From Ornithodoros turicata (Eukaryota; Arthropoda; Arachnida; Ixodida; Argasidae): a stretch of 64,000 bases of DNA. The DNA lies in the NCBI RefSeq assembly GCF_037126465.1, contig NC_088203.1, forward strand, positions 49,866,489 through 49,930,488, in the 5' to 3' direction. Shown here one piece after another: positions 48,012 to 59,450 of the stretch. Each line of letters starts with the position of its first letter. The stretch's first letter is position 1. The notes beneath the pieces were generated by a model, which ran no database searches, was not told the origin of the DNA, and saw nothing but the letters and a program-made list of their open reading frames with translations. The position numbers and the translations under genes are program-made.

Positions 48012-48392
48012 TCAGGGCTGCGCCACACAGGTCGTCTGCCACGTATCGGCTTTGATTACATTCCAGGGCGTAAAAGAGTCCTCCCTGTTCTCCAGCCAGG
48101 TCAGCGCCGTCCCGTCAAGAAAGAAGTAGATGTTGACGAGCTTCTGGTCATCGTTCCACCTGTTAAACCCAGCGATCCGGTCGAGCCAGTCGTCAACATC
48201 GTCGTACAGTTCTCCGGTAAATGTTTTCGGCGATCGTCTAGGGGCGACAGGCGCGGTGACCGGCTGCACCGTTTGAGTGGTGCTTTCCGTAGTCATCTTC
48301 TTGCGGGTTGGGGGTCCAAGTGGGCCGAATTCCGCAGGTAGACCACGCTGTCTTCGACTCAGTCGTTGCTTTTCTTCCAGGCCGTTGAGCAC
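48012..48392 (-). pseudogene. Ty3-type gag fragment
   Basis: This 126-residue frame contains APRRSPKTFTGELYDDVDDW and a later LVNIYFFLDGTALTWLENRE, the usual capsid segment of Ty3 gag proteins in arthropods. It starts right after the LTR and ends early with TWQTTCVAQP. The remaining capsid and the zinc knuckle are missing, so gag is internally deleted before the protease at 47864. Confidence 0.75.
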
Positions 48393-48418
48393 GGATTGCC
48401 CCGCACCTCAACCAGATA

Positions 48419-48793
48419 TGTCACGAATGAAAACAGGCGAGCGAGACGGCGAATAATCGGCGAACGCTTTATTCTAGCTGCTTAGCTCGCTAGCACTAGA
48501 GCGGTAGCTCTTAGACAGAACTAAGGTTAAATAATGCTCCGACTGGGAGCTCACAAGCTTTTATACACAGCGGTGAACATCGTAGAAAACACGCGTCGGT
48601 GGAGAGAAGGAAATACCGAAGCCGCTCCAAGGTCGTCGGTCCGTCCTTGAGATTGATGCGAGCAAAGGAGCAGATCTTCCAGAAGGATCGCTTGCCGTGT
48701 AGAGCGACGTGTCGCGGACCCCAGCCCGTCGTTCGACGCCTCGTTGCCTGTTGTTGTTGTTGCGTGTGGTCGCCCCAAAGACGATACGTGGCA
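48419..48793 (-). repeat. 375-bp LTR of the Ty3 element
   Basis: On the minus strand it begins TGCCACGTATCG (48793) and ends CATTCGTGACA (48419), so it has TG and CA ends. It contains a TATA box at 48565-48559 (GTGTATAAAAGC) and an AATAAA signal at 48473-48468. Gag follows directly. It is the promoter-bearing 5' LTR; no second copy lies in the window. Confidence 0.7.
48559..48565 (-). promoter_or_regulatory. TATA box in the LTR
   Basis: TATAAAA on the minus strand lies about 90 bases upstream of the AATAAA in the same LTR, a spacing consistent with a short R region. Confidence 0.55.
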
Positions 48794-49181
48794 ATATGAT
48801 AATTTAGGGGTAAAATTGAGTTGGTATGTGGTTTTGGTATTTGAATGAAACAAGGTAAAATGATGATGTTTCTCATCAGCACTGTAGTGATGTGATTGAC
48901 CCAAGCCATTTTTGAGAACCTACTGCAGGAAAAAAATGGTGCTTTTGAACAGATATGCTACATAATCACGTACACATTATGTACTTTATTTTTAATATAC
49001 TTTCAAAAGAGGGATGTACATGTGGTCATCGGACCGGAAGCCCTTTTCCTTGTAGCGATTGTCATGTACAGGAATCAGTTGAAGTAGGTTACCTGTAATG
49101 ACAAAAATTACACCAGTGTTCGACCAGAGCGGTGTCAAAATTCAAAAATTCCAGGTGAAGTACCGTACACAATAGAATATA

Positions 49182-49886
49182 CAGGGTGTTACCCTATAAA
49201 AGTCTACCCGTGCAGGCACGCCGTACTCGCTGATTACTCAGTGCAGGTGGCAGATTGTGCGGTCTTCAGATAAAGCTCATAAGTACAATTAATCTTGGTA
49301 AATTTCGAAGTGATTGAGTTATACGCAACACGGAGTTATAACGCAAAACGTGCAATTCCCGTAGTCAAAACAATAAAGATGGCGGCGTTGCGAAGAGCAG
49401 TTGACATGCTGCTCCCCAGACGGCTATGTGTCGCATACCCTGCCAGCTGGATGGAACTGCAGTTTTCATTTCGCTCTCGTGTAACTGTCGTATTTTGCTC
49501 CCGAAGTGAGCAACGTGAGGAACGAAAATGTCGACGTAATTATAGCAGACGACACCCAGAAGTGATGTCGTCTGCTTACTGAAAACAGTGAAACAACATA
49601 ACGCGGGGACGTCTCTGACTGCTGACTGTAAGGATGGATTGCCAGAGCGGCACGTCGCCGTCTCGGGAACTGTGTCAATACTGCGATTCACAACACCGCC
49701 ACTGACTACGGGAACCTCACGTTTTGCGCTATAACTTTGCATTGCGGTGCTCAATCACTTCGATATTTACTACGATGAAATGTCCTTATGAGTTTTATAC
49801 GTAGGCAACACATCGTACCACCTGCATTGAGTAATTGGCGAGCACAGCATGCTGGCGTGGGTAGACTTTTATTAGGTAACACCCTG
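49182..49886. mobile_element. 705-bp TA-flanked MITE
   Basis: It begins CAGGGTGTTACCCTATAAAA and its reverse-complement end begins CAGGGTGTTACCTAATAAAA. Both are flanked by TA (49180-49181 and 49887-49888). The arms pair over about 170 bases (TGAGTTATACGCAA with its partner near 49735). A short inner hairpin (AGCAGACGACA and TGTCGTCTGCT) is at 49545-49580. There is no transposase. CAGGGTGT ends with TA duplication fit the Tc1/mariner group. Confidence 0.75.
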
Positions 49887-49888
49887 TA

Positions 49889-50772
49889 GATAACTGCCAA
49901 TAATTTCCCATTAGTCATTTTCTGCCGTATGTTGCAGCCACAATACCAAATATCAACGAAATAGTCAAAGAAAATGCCAAAGCTGGCTTACTGTTGAAAA
50001 AGTACTGTGTGCGCTCTACAAACAACGCCATCTTCTTTAGTTATTTTCGCATAGTTTTCGTTGGGCTTCTTGGGCGCTATCCGTGTAGGACTTCGTATTG
50101 CTGTAAAAAGTAAGTGAGGTTCGCGTGGCAATTTTCGAAGTTCACTTGCCTAAAAATAAGTTTCCTGCAATTAGAAATTGTCCAAAGCCTTCCTCGATGG
50201 TGGCAAATGTTTCCAGAACTGGTAATTACCGAAAGACCCGCAATGCTCCAGCGCCTACATCGCCAGTTCCAATTTTTTGATCAGTTTACATGAAACACGC
50301 GGTATATGCACTACATATTAAAACATAAATGTGTACTGTAGCACAAACAAACTACTAGCGTGACCTCCGTAGGTGCGTATTAACTGCAGTGAGCCTAATT
50401 GGGTGCTCCAACTCTAGCCAAACTTTACCTACTCCTTAAATGAATAATTCAAACATTTAGCTAATTGACTAACTCCGATACCAAACTGCTCCATTTGCGG
50501 GGCCCAATGCCAGTAATCTAGGGGCAGCAGTGATAGAATCTACCTAAAGTAAATAATTATCTTTATCTGCAAATAAATATCTGTATTTAGTAAAAACCAT
50601 TTATATTAACCTAATGTATCCATGTTTACGCATAATCTTTGTATGCGCCTTTATGTTCATTATTACAGGGGTTGCACGATGGCTCAGATAGGTGTATAAG
50701 TATTCCATATATCTCGGAGACCCACCCACCCCTTCTCAGCAAAATGGACCTACAGCACAAAGAATTGCTTAC
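49889..50772. other. Gap: no gene seen
   Basis: No domain or splice-bounded exon could be supported here. Confidence 0.4.
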
Positions 50773-51159
50773 CAACTTCATGATGACTCGATCTGTCTTC
50801 TCTCTTAGCAGTGGTGGCAGAAAGCAGAACATATCACTGACCAGGACACCTAATGCGATGGGCAAATTACAATGGCGACTAAATATGTGACACACCTGTA
50901 TTATTCAAAAAATTGAGATTGTGCAGTGTCATACCTTCAACACAGAGCCACTGCTTTCTGACCAGCAGACACCTTCATAAATAACCACAGCAGAAGGTAT
51001 ACCACTGGGAAGAAGCAGGTATTGCGTGGTTCTGGTGTACCGAAGAATTATCTGAACTGCTAGAGTAGAAAGGTGACGATTACATATGCATCTGAGTTCT
51101 GCAAAGCAGGAGCCAAGGTCAACAGCAACAAGACCATGGCTCCAGCTCTCTCCTCCCAT
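50773..51159 (-). CDS. Two unidentified coding-like exons
   Basis: On the minus strand an exon containing VAVDLGSCFAELRCICNRHL, QIILRYTRTTQYLLLPSGIP and SAVVIYEGVCW ends at 50935 (donor GTATGA). After a 39-base intron, exon 50895-50773 (acceptor ATAATACAG, donor GTAAGC) continues in phase with VCHIFSRHCNLPIALGVLVS and FLPPLLREKTDRVIMKL. The phase agreement and protein-like composition suggest a real gene. An ATG at 51159 (MGGESWSHG) could start it. A separate short exon MPDKLLIQ at 51760-51737 with donor GTAAAT might be upstream, but I could not join it in frame. I do not recognise the family. It could be a host gene or part of an element. Confidence 0.4.
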
Positions 51160-51760
51160 GTATGGGTGTTGGCACACGCTTACTGTGCCTCCATTTCAAA
51201 GGCAAGGAGCTGGAAAAAGACAGATGCTTAATGCATGAAGATATATAACGCAATCTCAGCTGATGCGGTGTTCTGAAGTACAGCTCAGATGAAGCTGTAT
51301 ACTGCGCAGACGTACATGCTTGAAAGAAAGAAAAGCTTTCCATAAGGACAAAACGTGCACAAAACTATAACATATCAAGCAACTGCATTATATAAAAATC
51401 AGACATTATGTGAAAATTCCGTCCTGCGTTGAACTGCGCAAATTCCTCGACCAATCTGCGTTTCACCTGAATAATGGAAATGGCAGACCACAGGCAGACA
51501 AGCACATACGAAAATCGGGGGAGAAAAACACTGATTTGTATGCTCAATTGGACAGCAGCATGCACGCACACGCGACACTGTTTCAAGATCTTCTAAGCAT
51601 GTGCGTTTGTACGATCGACTTTTGCGTGTACCCTTAGACACACACACTTCCTCACACAGCACAACTGTCCCTGTATTCATTGTGCAAAGAAGCGCAGAAA
51701 ACGCATGCAATACAACGAAATCAGACATCCATTTACCTGTATCAGCAGTTTGTCCGGCAT

Positions 51761-52795
51761 CGAAAGCTTGAGCCCCGTAATGCTTACTTCACGTCATCTG
51801 CACGGTGATCGCCTCCCACTGAGATTTTGCTTCGTCGACGACTTGTATTTCACAAACACAGTGACACTCGTGCTATCCTCACGCAAACGTCCCGCGAAAA
51901 TGATGAACGAAAAGTTACAAAACTAGAAAGACCATGCTCAAGCACCCGCGCGCGTTTCTGCATGTTTCAAATCCGTTGACGGGATCCAAAATGTGGAGCG
52001 GCAAATCCCAGAGCCTCAAATATGAGTTGAGAGGCGCATTATGCGTGTATGTGCATGTTTTCACTTTTTCGTTTTACTTTTTAGTTGTCTAAGCGGTGCA
52101 CAATCATTGTCTATACATGGCACATTAGCACAGCAATTTTTTCACCTATGCGTTGTACTGTATGCAGGCAGCCGTTTCACGCAGTCTCACGTTTTGGGGG
52201 CACTGCTAGCGGCTCCACCGGTCCACTCTCCTCCCCTTCTCGCACGCAGCAGATTCCGCTCGAAGGAGTGCGAGAAGGAAGGGGGAGTCATTGCCAGAGA
52301 AACGGCGACTGGGGGGTCAGGCGCGCATCTGACGCCTCGCGACTCCCTTTTTTTCTTAGAGTGTATGATCCGTTAAAGATCAGGAGGTGGGCACCTGTTT
52401 ATTGATAACGTTCAGGAATTGCTTGTGATTGTTTGCTAGTAACTTCGGTAGAATTGAAGAAAAGAAGGTAAGCTTTACGTCCTTGATGGCAGTTTTCTAT
52501 TGGCTAGCGGCTATCTTGTAGCCCAACCAGTTGGGATCAATTTGCCAACGCCGTGCTATTTTGAAAAGCCTAATTTTTTTATTTCTTGGTCGCCTGATGG
52601 AGCAATTGAACCATGGAGATTCAGGCATGGTTACAATTGTGATGAGAGGAATGAATTGATCAATAGGATCATTAACCTTATTTGTGGATAAGTTTCAGTT
52701 CTCTTGAAGCAGGCGATCGGGTAACTCACCGATGAAATTGTCTAAAAACCTGCCTAATCTGAGATTCATAGATCGAGAAGCCACCCGTCAAAAAG
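51761..52795. other. Gap: no gene seen
   Basis: The region 51780-51930 may be 5' untranslated sequence of the minus-strand gene just described. The rest (52000-52790) has overlapping frames without recognisable motifs. Confidence 0.35.
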
Positions 52796-53372
52796 AACTC
52801 GTTACGAGGTAAGTTACCGTGTGTAAAATTTAACCAAGTTAATAACGAAGTTCTTCAGCATGAAATGTGACTCGCAGTTAGAGTTACTTGAAAAAAAAAG
52901 AAGAAAGGACAAGTTACTCCTAAGTTACTTCGGACACTAAACGACACTGCATAGGTGTAGCGCGCATGAGCAGTTGAGTTAGACATTGAGTTCCCAGCGG
53001 AGGAGTGCAACACGCTTAGATCGTTTTCATTTATGTCTAACAATTCGAACGCTTTGCATCTTACTCCCTGTGGGCGCACAATGGTTCAGCTTCAATTCAG
53101 CGGCAGCAGTTCTTCCTTCCTAAATAGAATACTGTCATTGATTGAATACCATGTTTTATTGCATCAAATGCCACGAAAGAACCGGAGGGAAAGCAAGAAA
53201 ATATGTGGACGTGAGTGAAAAGCGAATTAAAAGTAACTTGTAACTTTGCTCAAGTTACTTTGCCAAAGTTACCTGAAAAAGGAACGAGTTCCTCTGAAAG
53301 TTACCACGGCGCAAAAGTGTGTTATGTTACAAGTTACAAAAAAAATGAACTTACTTACAGTAACGAGTTACC
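52796..53372. mobile_element. hAT-like non-autonomous element, GTTAC/GTAAC-rich ends
   Basis: The left end AACTCGTTACGAGGTAAGTT is matched inversely by the right end AACTTACTTACAGTAACGAG. Many AAGTTAC and GTAACTTG words lie between 52900 and 53340. Such GTAAC arrays are typical of hAT-family ends (family knowledge). There is no transposase frame. Confidence 0.5.
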
Positions 53373-54155
53373 TCGAACCTCGAATTTATGAGCCTTGTTG
53401 TAGTTGCGGCTGTTTTTGGTATGCCTCACTCGTGAAATACACGGCATGTTGATAAACAAATTCATAACAAGGCAGGCAGGTACAAAATATTAGACAGCAA
53501 ATCAGGGTGGGATGTGATGGCAAGGTCAAGAATATTTGGCCTATCTCCAACTGCAGTAACAAACTCGGTCAAGTTAAAGTCGTGGCATAGATCAACGAAA
53601 TCAACAGCGTCATCAGAGCTAACAGATACATGAGGCGAAGTCGAGCTTTAAACTATACCTGGAAAGTCACCCAGCAAGGGCAAGGGTGTCTTAGAAAAAC
53701 ATACGTCTATAAGGTTTAATGCGTCATGCAGCTCGTTAACGAAAAACCTATTCTCCGAAGGAGGACGATAACAAAGGCCATCAATTACAGCAACTGTAAA
53801 ATTAAATTTGACCCCCTTCTTTCTGTGTGCGACCTGGTAGTGTTTGCCTGTGTGATGCTGCGCATAGAGCCTAAGAACTAAGCGCGTTAATTATTACGAA
53901 GCACAAATTAGAGAAATCAAATCAGACGGTAGGTTGTGCCTCACAACAGCTAAAAAGTCATGATCCGAGTACTTCCGTCACGTGATACCTTAATAATACA
54001 CGATGAACTTATGACCGGCTACTAATTACCAATAAACACTACTATAAGAATCACAAGAGTTACTGGGACAATTCTTCAAAATATCGAAGAAACACTATCC
54101 CAAAATTCTGTCACACGCTCTGTTTGCTCTCAACTCTCTGATCTCGGTTCCCCTC
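53373..54155. other. Gap: no gene seen
   Basis: Nothing recognisable. No splice-bounded coding segment is evident before the THAP frame. Confidence 0.35.
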
Positions 54156-54461
54156 ATGCGAATTGCATCTGGCGAGGTTGTGTATGCAAAACTTCATCTG
54201 ACAGCGATGCCAAGTATACACTGTAATGGTTGGGGATACACCAAGTGTGCTCTTTCGACAAGAGACGTTGTGTGGCACAAGATTCCAACGGATAATGCGG
54301 GGAAACGAAAGTGGTTGCAAGCGCTTGCTCAAGGCATCCGTGATCCACGCCGTATTTGCTCAACCCATTTCTCTGACGAGTGGTACGAAATGGTAGCAGC
54401 GGACGATGGAAAACGTCTCAAACGGGCCGCAGTCCCGACACCAGTGTTACTGACCTTGTGA
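54156..54461 (+). CDS. THAP-domain exon
   Basis: From the second ATG (54207) the product carries a THAP-like zinc module: Cys6 and Cys14, the VVWHKIP segment, Trp36 in KRKWLQAL, Cys51-x2-His54 (ICSTHF) and the AVPTP motif near residue 77. THAP modules bind DNA and occur in P-element and Kolobok transposases and in host factors. The first cysteine pair is spaced C-x7-C instead of the usual C-x2-4-C, so zinc binding may be altered. The frame ends at 54461 soon after the domain, so this is either a lone exon or a truncated copy. The longer start at 54156 is in frame but less likely. Confidence 0.6.
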   Translation: MRIASGEVVYAKLHLTAMPSIHCNGWGYTKCALSTRDVVWHKIPTDNAGKRKWLQALAQGIRDPRRICSTHFSDEWYEMVAADDGKRLKRAAVPTPVLLTL

Positions 54462-54579
54462 CGTCTGACGATGCGAACACCAGTGCACACGAGATATGTA
54501 TAAAACGCTACACAGGAATAATACATATATAGATATAGTTCATTTGAAATCCATATTGTTTTCACGCTACGTAACGTAC

Positions 54580-54715
54580 CAAACGGAACATGCCCCTTCC
54601 CCTTGGAACCCTTGAGCTCTCGCGGGAGAATGTAAGTATGAGATAAATTCTGTGCTAGATACTGACCGTATTCTTCGTTTATATCAGCAATAAGCGACAC
54701 AGGCTTCCATCGCGT
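54580..54715 (-). CDS. Unidentified coding-like exon
   Basis: A minus-strand exon is bounded by CTTTCTTGTCAG and GTACGT (136 nt) and encodes TRWKPVSLIADINEEYGQYL, then SHTYILPRELKGSKGKGHVP. The splice signals are good and the composition is protein-like. I cannot name the family. It lies close to the THAP exon but on the opposite strand, so the two do not belong to one transcript. Confidence 0.35.
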
Positions 54716-57094
54716 CTGACAAGAAAGTGAAAATCATGAAAGTGGAAGTGAAAGTAAAAGCATCCAAACGGATGATTTACCGTCAACACATCTCAATCAT
54801 TCTCCAGTGATGATTTAAACACCTATTGTCCATACACCCTCATGCTCAGGGGTAGACAAGCGCTTGTGTTTGAAATTTTAACTACTGCATTCCTTGCAGG
54901 TGCATAATATGATGACAACTTCACCTCTGGTGGAACCCGCTGTTGAGTCATTCTAGGAATCTGAAGAGAAGAGTTTTGAATTGCATATAACCTGCTGATT
55001 CAAGTTCACATATACTAAATACACTTCTAATCTGTAGTGTTGTGGCCTCTGCTTCACCAGACCAGAAGTAGTATATCAAAATCAGAACTCCACTATTAGA
55101 ACTTCTTCAGAAAATCAGGACTTACGCACAAAATTGGCACAATGTTCGCGTCACACTTCTCACCGCAAAAGCTGAGTGCGCAAGTGAACACAATTTATCT
55201 TGGCCAGAGGTGAACAAGATGACTGCAGGGAACATCTTGCTGTCTGGCACAATCCTTTTCAGTGGGGCCAGTGCAGCCATTGTATGAATTGATAGCTTGT
55301 TATGTTTGCACAGATTCAAATGACACCTTGTAGAATTTGCTGTTGACCAGGTTCTCTTTTTACTCGAGTCGATTAATATTCAAGTGATCTCACCTAAAAC
55401 ACCTACCAAAAGGGTTGCAGACTCCCTCTCGCGGCACAAGTAGGATTATCAGAACTCACGGCCGTGTTGCAGAGCATACACTCTCAATAGCGTCCCCTTT
55501 ATTTAAAGGCAAAAAACATGGTCAAATATTATCTCTATTCAGAAGTGCTAACTGTTACCTTTAGTTTCTTCTGAAGGAAGGCTATATGATCACCTCTAAA
55601 ACTATCAAAATTACCTTTATATTAAGGGGACTCTTTCCTCGAAAATATACCTTTCCTCCGCATTTTTGTAGCCTTTATTCAGCAAGTTGTTTGTACCCTG
55701 CGAGATAATCCTTCTATATTGCTTATCCAAAATCTGTACAGCTCCCGTTACACACCACAATAACACTAAGTCTCGTCTCCAAGGGCTATCATGGCCACCT
55801 TTGCGGCGCTTGACGAATATTTAAACAGGACCTTTGAGCTGGCAAGGTTCAGGAATCCTGTGTAATTAATATTTCCCAAGCACTGCCAAGGTGGTCCTGA
55901 TTGTGCTTGGGGACGAGACTCAGTGTTGTTGTGGAATGTAAGGGAAGCTGTATACAGATTTTCGATATTAGCTGTACAAAACGCGAGAGCTGTACAGTAT
56001 GTTTCGAGAAAAACAAAACAAAACCGACTGCCGAACAATTTTGCACGGGTAACCGTTTCCTCAACCATTATCTTGTTGGTAAGTTCACTTGGCACATCGG
56101 CCAATGGATGGGCAGCGTGTACAGCTCACTAGTACTAAAATGCGCACTTTTATCTGGGAACTCCTTAAAACTTTGATACACGAAGGTTGCCAGATAGTAC
56201 CTTCATTAAGCCGGTAGTACATAAATAAGTATTAAAACAGTAAGCAGTAAAATCATCTATGACATTCTTAATGATTCTTTCGCGAGTGTGATAGAATGTG
56301 TTAACCATGACGAAGAGAAGTAGGCGTCGACAACGTTCTTCGTCTCTAAAACAAGAATGAATAGTGAGGATGTCGCTGTGCATGTTTTTAAGTGATGCGC
56401 CCGACCCAATGGCCCTCTCACACAAATCTTCTGATTTTGAAAATTTTTATACAAAAATAGTGAGCACTAACACACGCGTATCCATCAGCCCGTATAAACG
56501 TGGGGAGCTTACTAAAAGGAGACATTCCTGGTCTGTGGTCACTGGTGTCGAATTGTTCCGCCAGGGCATTTTTGTGAAGAATTCCGCTGCACACACTGCT
56601 GTCAGCATTAGCCCCCTCGTTTATTGCGACAACAATAAGAAAATGCACAATTAAGTTGATTCGAGAGCATATTATCAAGTTATATACATATCACAAAATT
56701 GTGAAAACTACACCAAACTTGGACGGATGCACTCAAAAGGATTACAATCACAGGCAAATACCTTTTGCGAGCTCCTACATTTAGAGGATGATATAGTCAA
56801 AACTCATAGTATCACAAGCAACACAATGTCCTTTTGGCGTTGCCGGCTTCATAAACGTCCATAACCTATCCAGGACATGGACAGTCTGCACCGCACATGC
56901 AACGGCGAATGCCGTGAATGTCTGTTTGTCATCGGCATGAAACAGACCAGTGGCGATGTCTTTCTCATCAACGCTTAACGAGTAATGCTCACCTGATAGC
57001 TGTGAGCGCGGTGCTGTAATTGCTAGAGCAGAGGCTAAACTGCTAGGTAAAAACTGTTTGCTAATTGCTGAGCGAAACAGGTAACTTACCGACA
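54716..57094. other. Gap: ORFs without identity
   Basis: Frames of 60-112 residues occur on both strands (for example 55766-56104 minus and 56781-57095 minus), none with a recognised domain or convincing splice structure. Possibly decayed element sequence. Confidence 0.3.
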
Positions 57095-57096
57095 AT

Positions 57097-57289
57097 TTTT
57101 CAAATGTTGTTCAAGGAGACGCGCACGAGACGACTTCGCATAACGACAAATGCGTTCCTTGACAAGAAGACGAAGGGAGAAAGGGTGGGGTGGATCACGT
57201 GCAAAGCGAGCTTCCGTTGTAGAGGTGACATCAAAATTGCTGCTATATTAAGGGGGCACGATAGCACGGCGGCAACGCTGCGCCTGTGA
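57097..57289 (+). CDS. FLYWCH-like zinc finger exon (tentative)
   Basis: The frame gives TRRLRITTNAFLDKKTKGER, then VGWITCKASFRCRGDIKIAA and ILRGHDST. The order F, W-x2-C, C and H matches a FLYWCH finger, which binds DNA and is common in arthropod Mutator-like transposases. The last ligand position is Asp-Ser in place of the usual second His, so the finger may be damaged. A weak acceptor (GTTCAAG) precedes it. It ends at a TGA at 57287-57289. Confidence 0.4.
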
Positions 57290-58960
57290 CCAAGCCGTCC
57301 CTTTGATGTTGAAGTTAGTTACCTGCGTATAACTTATAAACTGGGCGTCACCTTAAGGAAATTGATATGTCACTTCTGAATTACCGGTCACGACATTTTC
57401 AGAGTAACGTTAAAAGGGACGGCAATGAGAGTGTACAGTGGAAATTAACAGGCAAAAATGGAAAAGGCTAGCTTTCGCAAGTGAATCAGATAAGTATCTG
57501 AAGAGACTGAAACATGAAAATAATTTCTTTTACTAAAACTAGCTTTCGGACGGGGTCCGTCCTCCATTAGGTACGAGACAGACACACACACACACTTGGT
57601 GTACCTATTTACATTGATTTACATCAGAGAAAGGGGACAAAGAAGGTGGTAAGGAGGAAATACATATTCTTGTTAGAGGGGATTCAGGGCGTGAAAAAAA
57701 TAATACAAAAGAATGCGCACAAGGTTTTCATCTGAAACAGTGACGTAAGAAGTACACGTCGTAAAACGTAAAAATCTAGCTTAGTTACTTATAATAACCA
57801 ATTGCAATATGTAACTGCCATGCTTGGAAAATGTTTATGGGCCATGTAGCCCACAAGAGGACCTTGTAACTTGTAACTATCTTTGTTGCTGTAGTTCCAA
57901 TTCTGAGAGAAATAGAGAGCTTATGCTTAGCATGTGGAGAAGTATGAGCTTACGTATACAAACAAACTGTTATTCAGGAAACAGTGTATACTGACTTCGA
58001 GATAATGTGTCCAGGATTGACCCAATACGCTATCAACATTCCTGACATCCATGAGGGATCATGTTTTAATATAAAGAGCATAGGAAACACAATTAGCCAT
58101 GACCATATTAATTTCTTCTTTTTTTTTACAGAAGATGTAGATCACTCTTTAGATGCAGACGATGTAGATCACGATCGATCTCTGAAACACCGACAACTTG
58201 CAAAGATATGCGCAACAGTGAAAGAGTAGCAGTTCGCAAAAGCCCTGAGCCCGCACCAATGACTGCAAATGGACTGGTGTGAGGGAAAACATTGGGAATT
58301 TATAATGGCAAACTGAGAAACGGTTACATAGATGGCTGAGCACAGAAGTCGTCTAAAATTCTTCTTCACATGCTTGCGAATACAATTATAGAGATGGCTC
58401 TGAAGAGAAGCCTCTGTTGAAGACATTGGCATGTCCCCACCCGAGACCCTTCTTATACTGATGACGAAGTCATAAACTCGTGTGATGTTCAATAGGCAAG
58501 GTGATAACCCATGTTCTCTTAGAGGTTATGGGCCGGAACGTGTTTGTGGCAAACACCTGTGCACTGAAAAGAAAAAAAAAGAAAAGAAACTTCCATACAT
58601 TCCGTTACTGGTTGGTGGGAGGTGAAGCACTTGCAAACTGATATGAACACAGTACGGAGACGTACTCCTTCCTTGTTTGTTTGTTCACTGCTATCACTCA
58701 TATGTTCATTCATAAGCGCAGTGATCAATAAAGCAATATTTACAAGGTTTGATGTCCGTAGAATGTACTTTACTGTGTAGTGGCTGTGTATGGCATACAT
58801 CTATTGTGGGTGAAAGGGATACCGTTATAGTCTTACAGTGTTCACGACGAAACCATCTAGTGTACCTCTGTCAAGGTGGCAGGCATTCAATGCTACCAAC
58901 AAGCACACAAAAGAAAAGTGAGAGCTTCACCTCAGTGGAAGCGAATAAACATACACAAGG
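57290..58960. other. Gap with Penelope-type hammerhead remnant
   Basis: No gene is supported. At 57539-57570 on the minus strand there is a hammerhead-like motif (separate entry). Positions 57580-57594 are an (AC)n tract. Confidence 0.4.
57539..57570 (-). ncRNA. Hammerhead-ribozyme-like motif (Penelope remnant)
   Basis: The minus strand reads CTAATGGAGGACGGACCCCG, then TCCGAAAGCTAG. GGACG and CGTCC pair as stem II and GAAA follows directly, as in Penelope-associated hammerheads. The first core box is CTAATGG where CTGATGA is expected, so two or three core bases have changed and activity is unlikely. Confidence 0.5.
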
Positions 58961-59450
58961 TCAGACAGCACCTACTGCATCGCACGTCAAAAGGCAAAAA
59001 ACATTTGTATACTTGAGAAGGAAAGTTTCTCTTATGGCATGTACAGCACATGCTTTGAGGACTTTTCTTCTGTGCTTTCCTAATGGTCCCCAGAGCCACC
59101 CGGTAAACTGTTTGTAGGCAACGTACGGAAACTTCTTGCATGTACCATGGACAGCGTAAGGTTATATGTAGCTTTACTGATAACAAACTGAAGGCACACG
59201 TGAATGAACTCACTTGTTCACTTCGCTGTTCCTAACAAGGGCGCAGTCGTCGGTTTCTCTCTAGTAGCAGTAGGACATCTGGAGCACATCAGTGTCCAGC
59301 CACAGTACTTCAAAGTACTGATTTCTTGAAATGCAACCGCTGCGCTGCTTCCGTAATGTTTCATTTCTCGACAACAAAGGAATTCCTCTACTGTTGGCAT
59401 CGGCACGCACGTGCCGCAAGGACACCTGAACTGAAGGAGCAATGCCACAT
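58961..59450 (-). pseudogene. P2X7-type intracellular (zinc-binding) domain, broken
   Basis: Minus-strand frames give successive parts of the P2X7 ballast-type domain: RCPCGTCVPMPTVEEFLCCR (from about 59435), then in another frame GCISRNQYFEVLWLDTDVLQ (59340-59280), and then, across an intron, KFPYVAYKQFTGWLWGPLGK and VLKACAVHAIRETFLLKY (59134-58961). Cysteines and the AYKQF...W...CxxxxIRE pattern fit the domain, which binds zinc and occurs as stand-alone proteins in many invertebrates. A frameshift near 59355 and a TAG at 59263-59261 break it; an extra frame change near 59440 is likely. Confidence 0.6.

Larger units (their letters stand above)
46290..48793 (-). mobile_element. Ty3-type LTR retrotransposon, 5' LTR present, 3' truncated
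   Basis: In minus-strand order the element has a 375-bp LTR (48793-48419), a gag frame (to about 48012), protease and reverse transcriptase (47864 to about 46290), and then nothing. RNase H, integrase and a 3' LTR are missing. The left break is near the LINE-like ATG tract. Frameshifts inside the RT show it is inactive. It copies through RNA and integrates as DNA when intact. Confidence 0.85.

Noticed and set aside
47518..48341. Frames of 203 and 209 residues on the plus strand
   Set aside because: They are antisense to the Ty3 protease, RT and gag on the minus strand.
55766..56104. 112-residue minus-strand frame (MADVPSELTNK start)
   Set aside because: Composition is plausible but there is no known domain and no supporting splice structure; left as unidentified.
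56781..57095. 104-residue minus-strand frame with LSVDEKDIATGLF
   Set aside because: The acidic stretch is suggestive of a transposase, but no catalytic pattern or flanking exon could be found.
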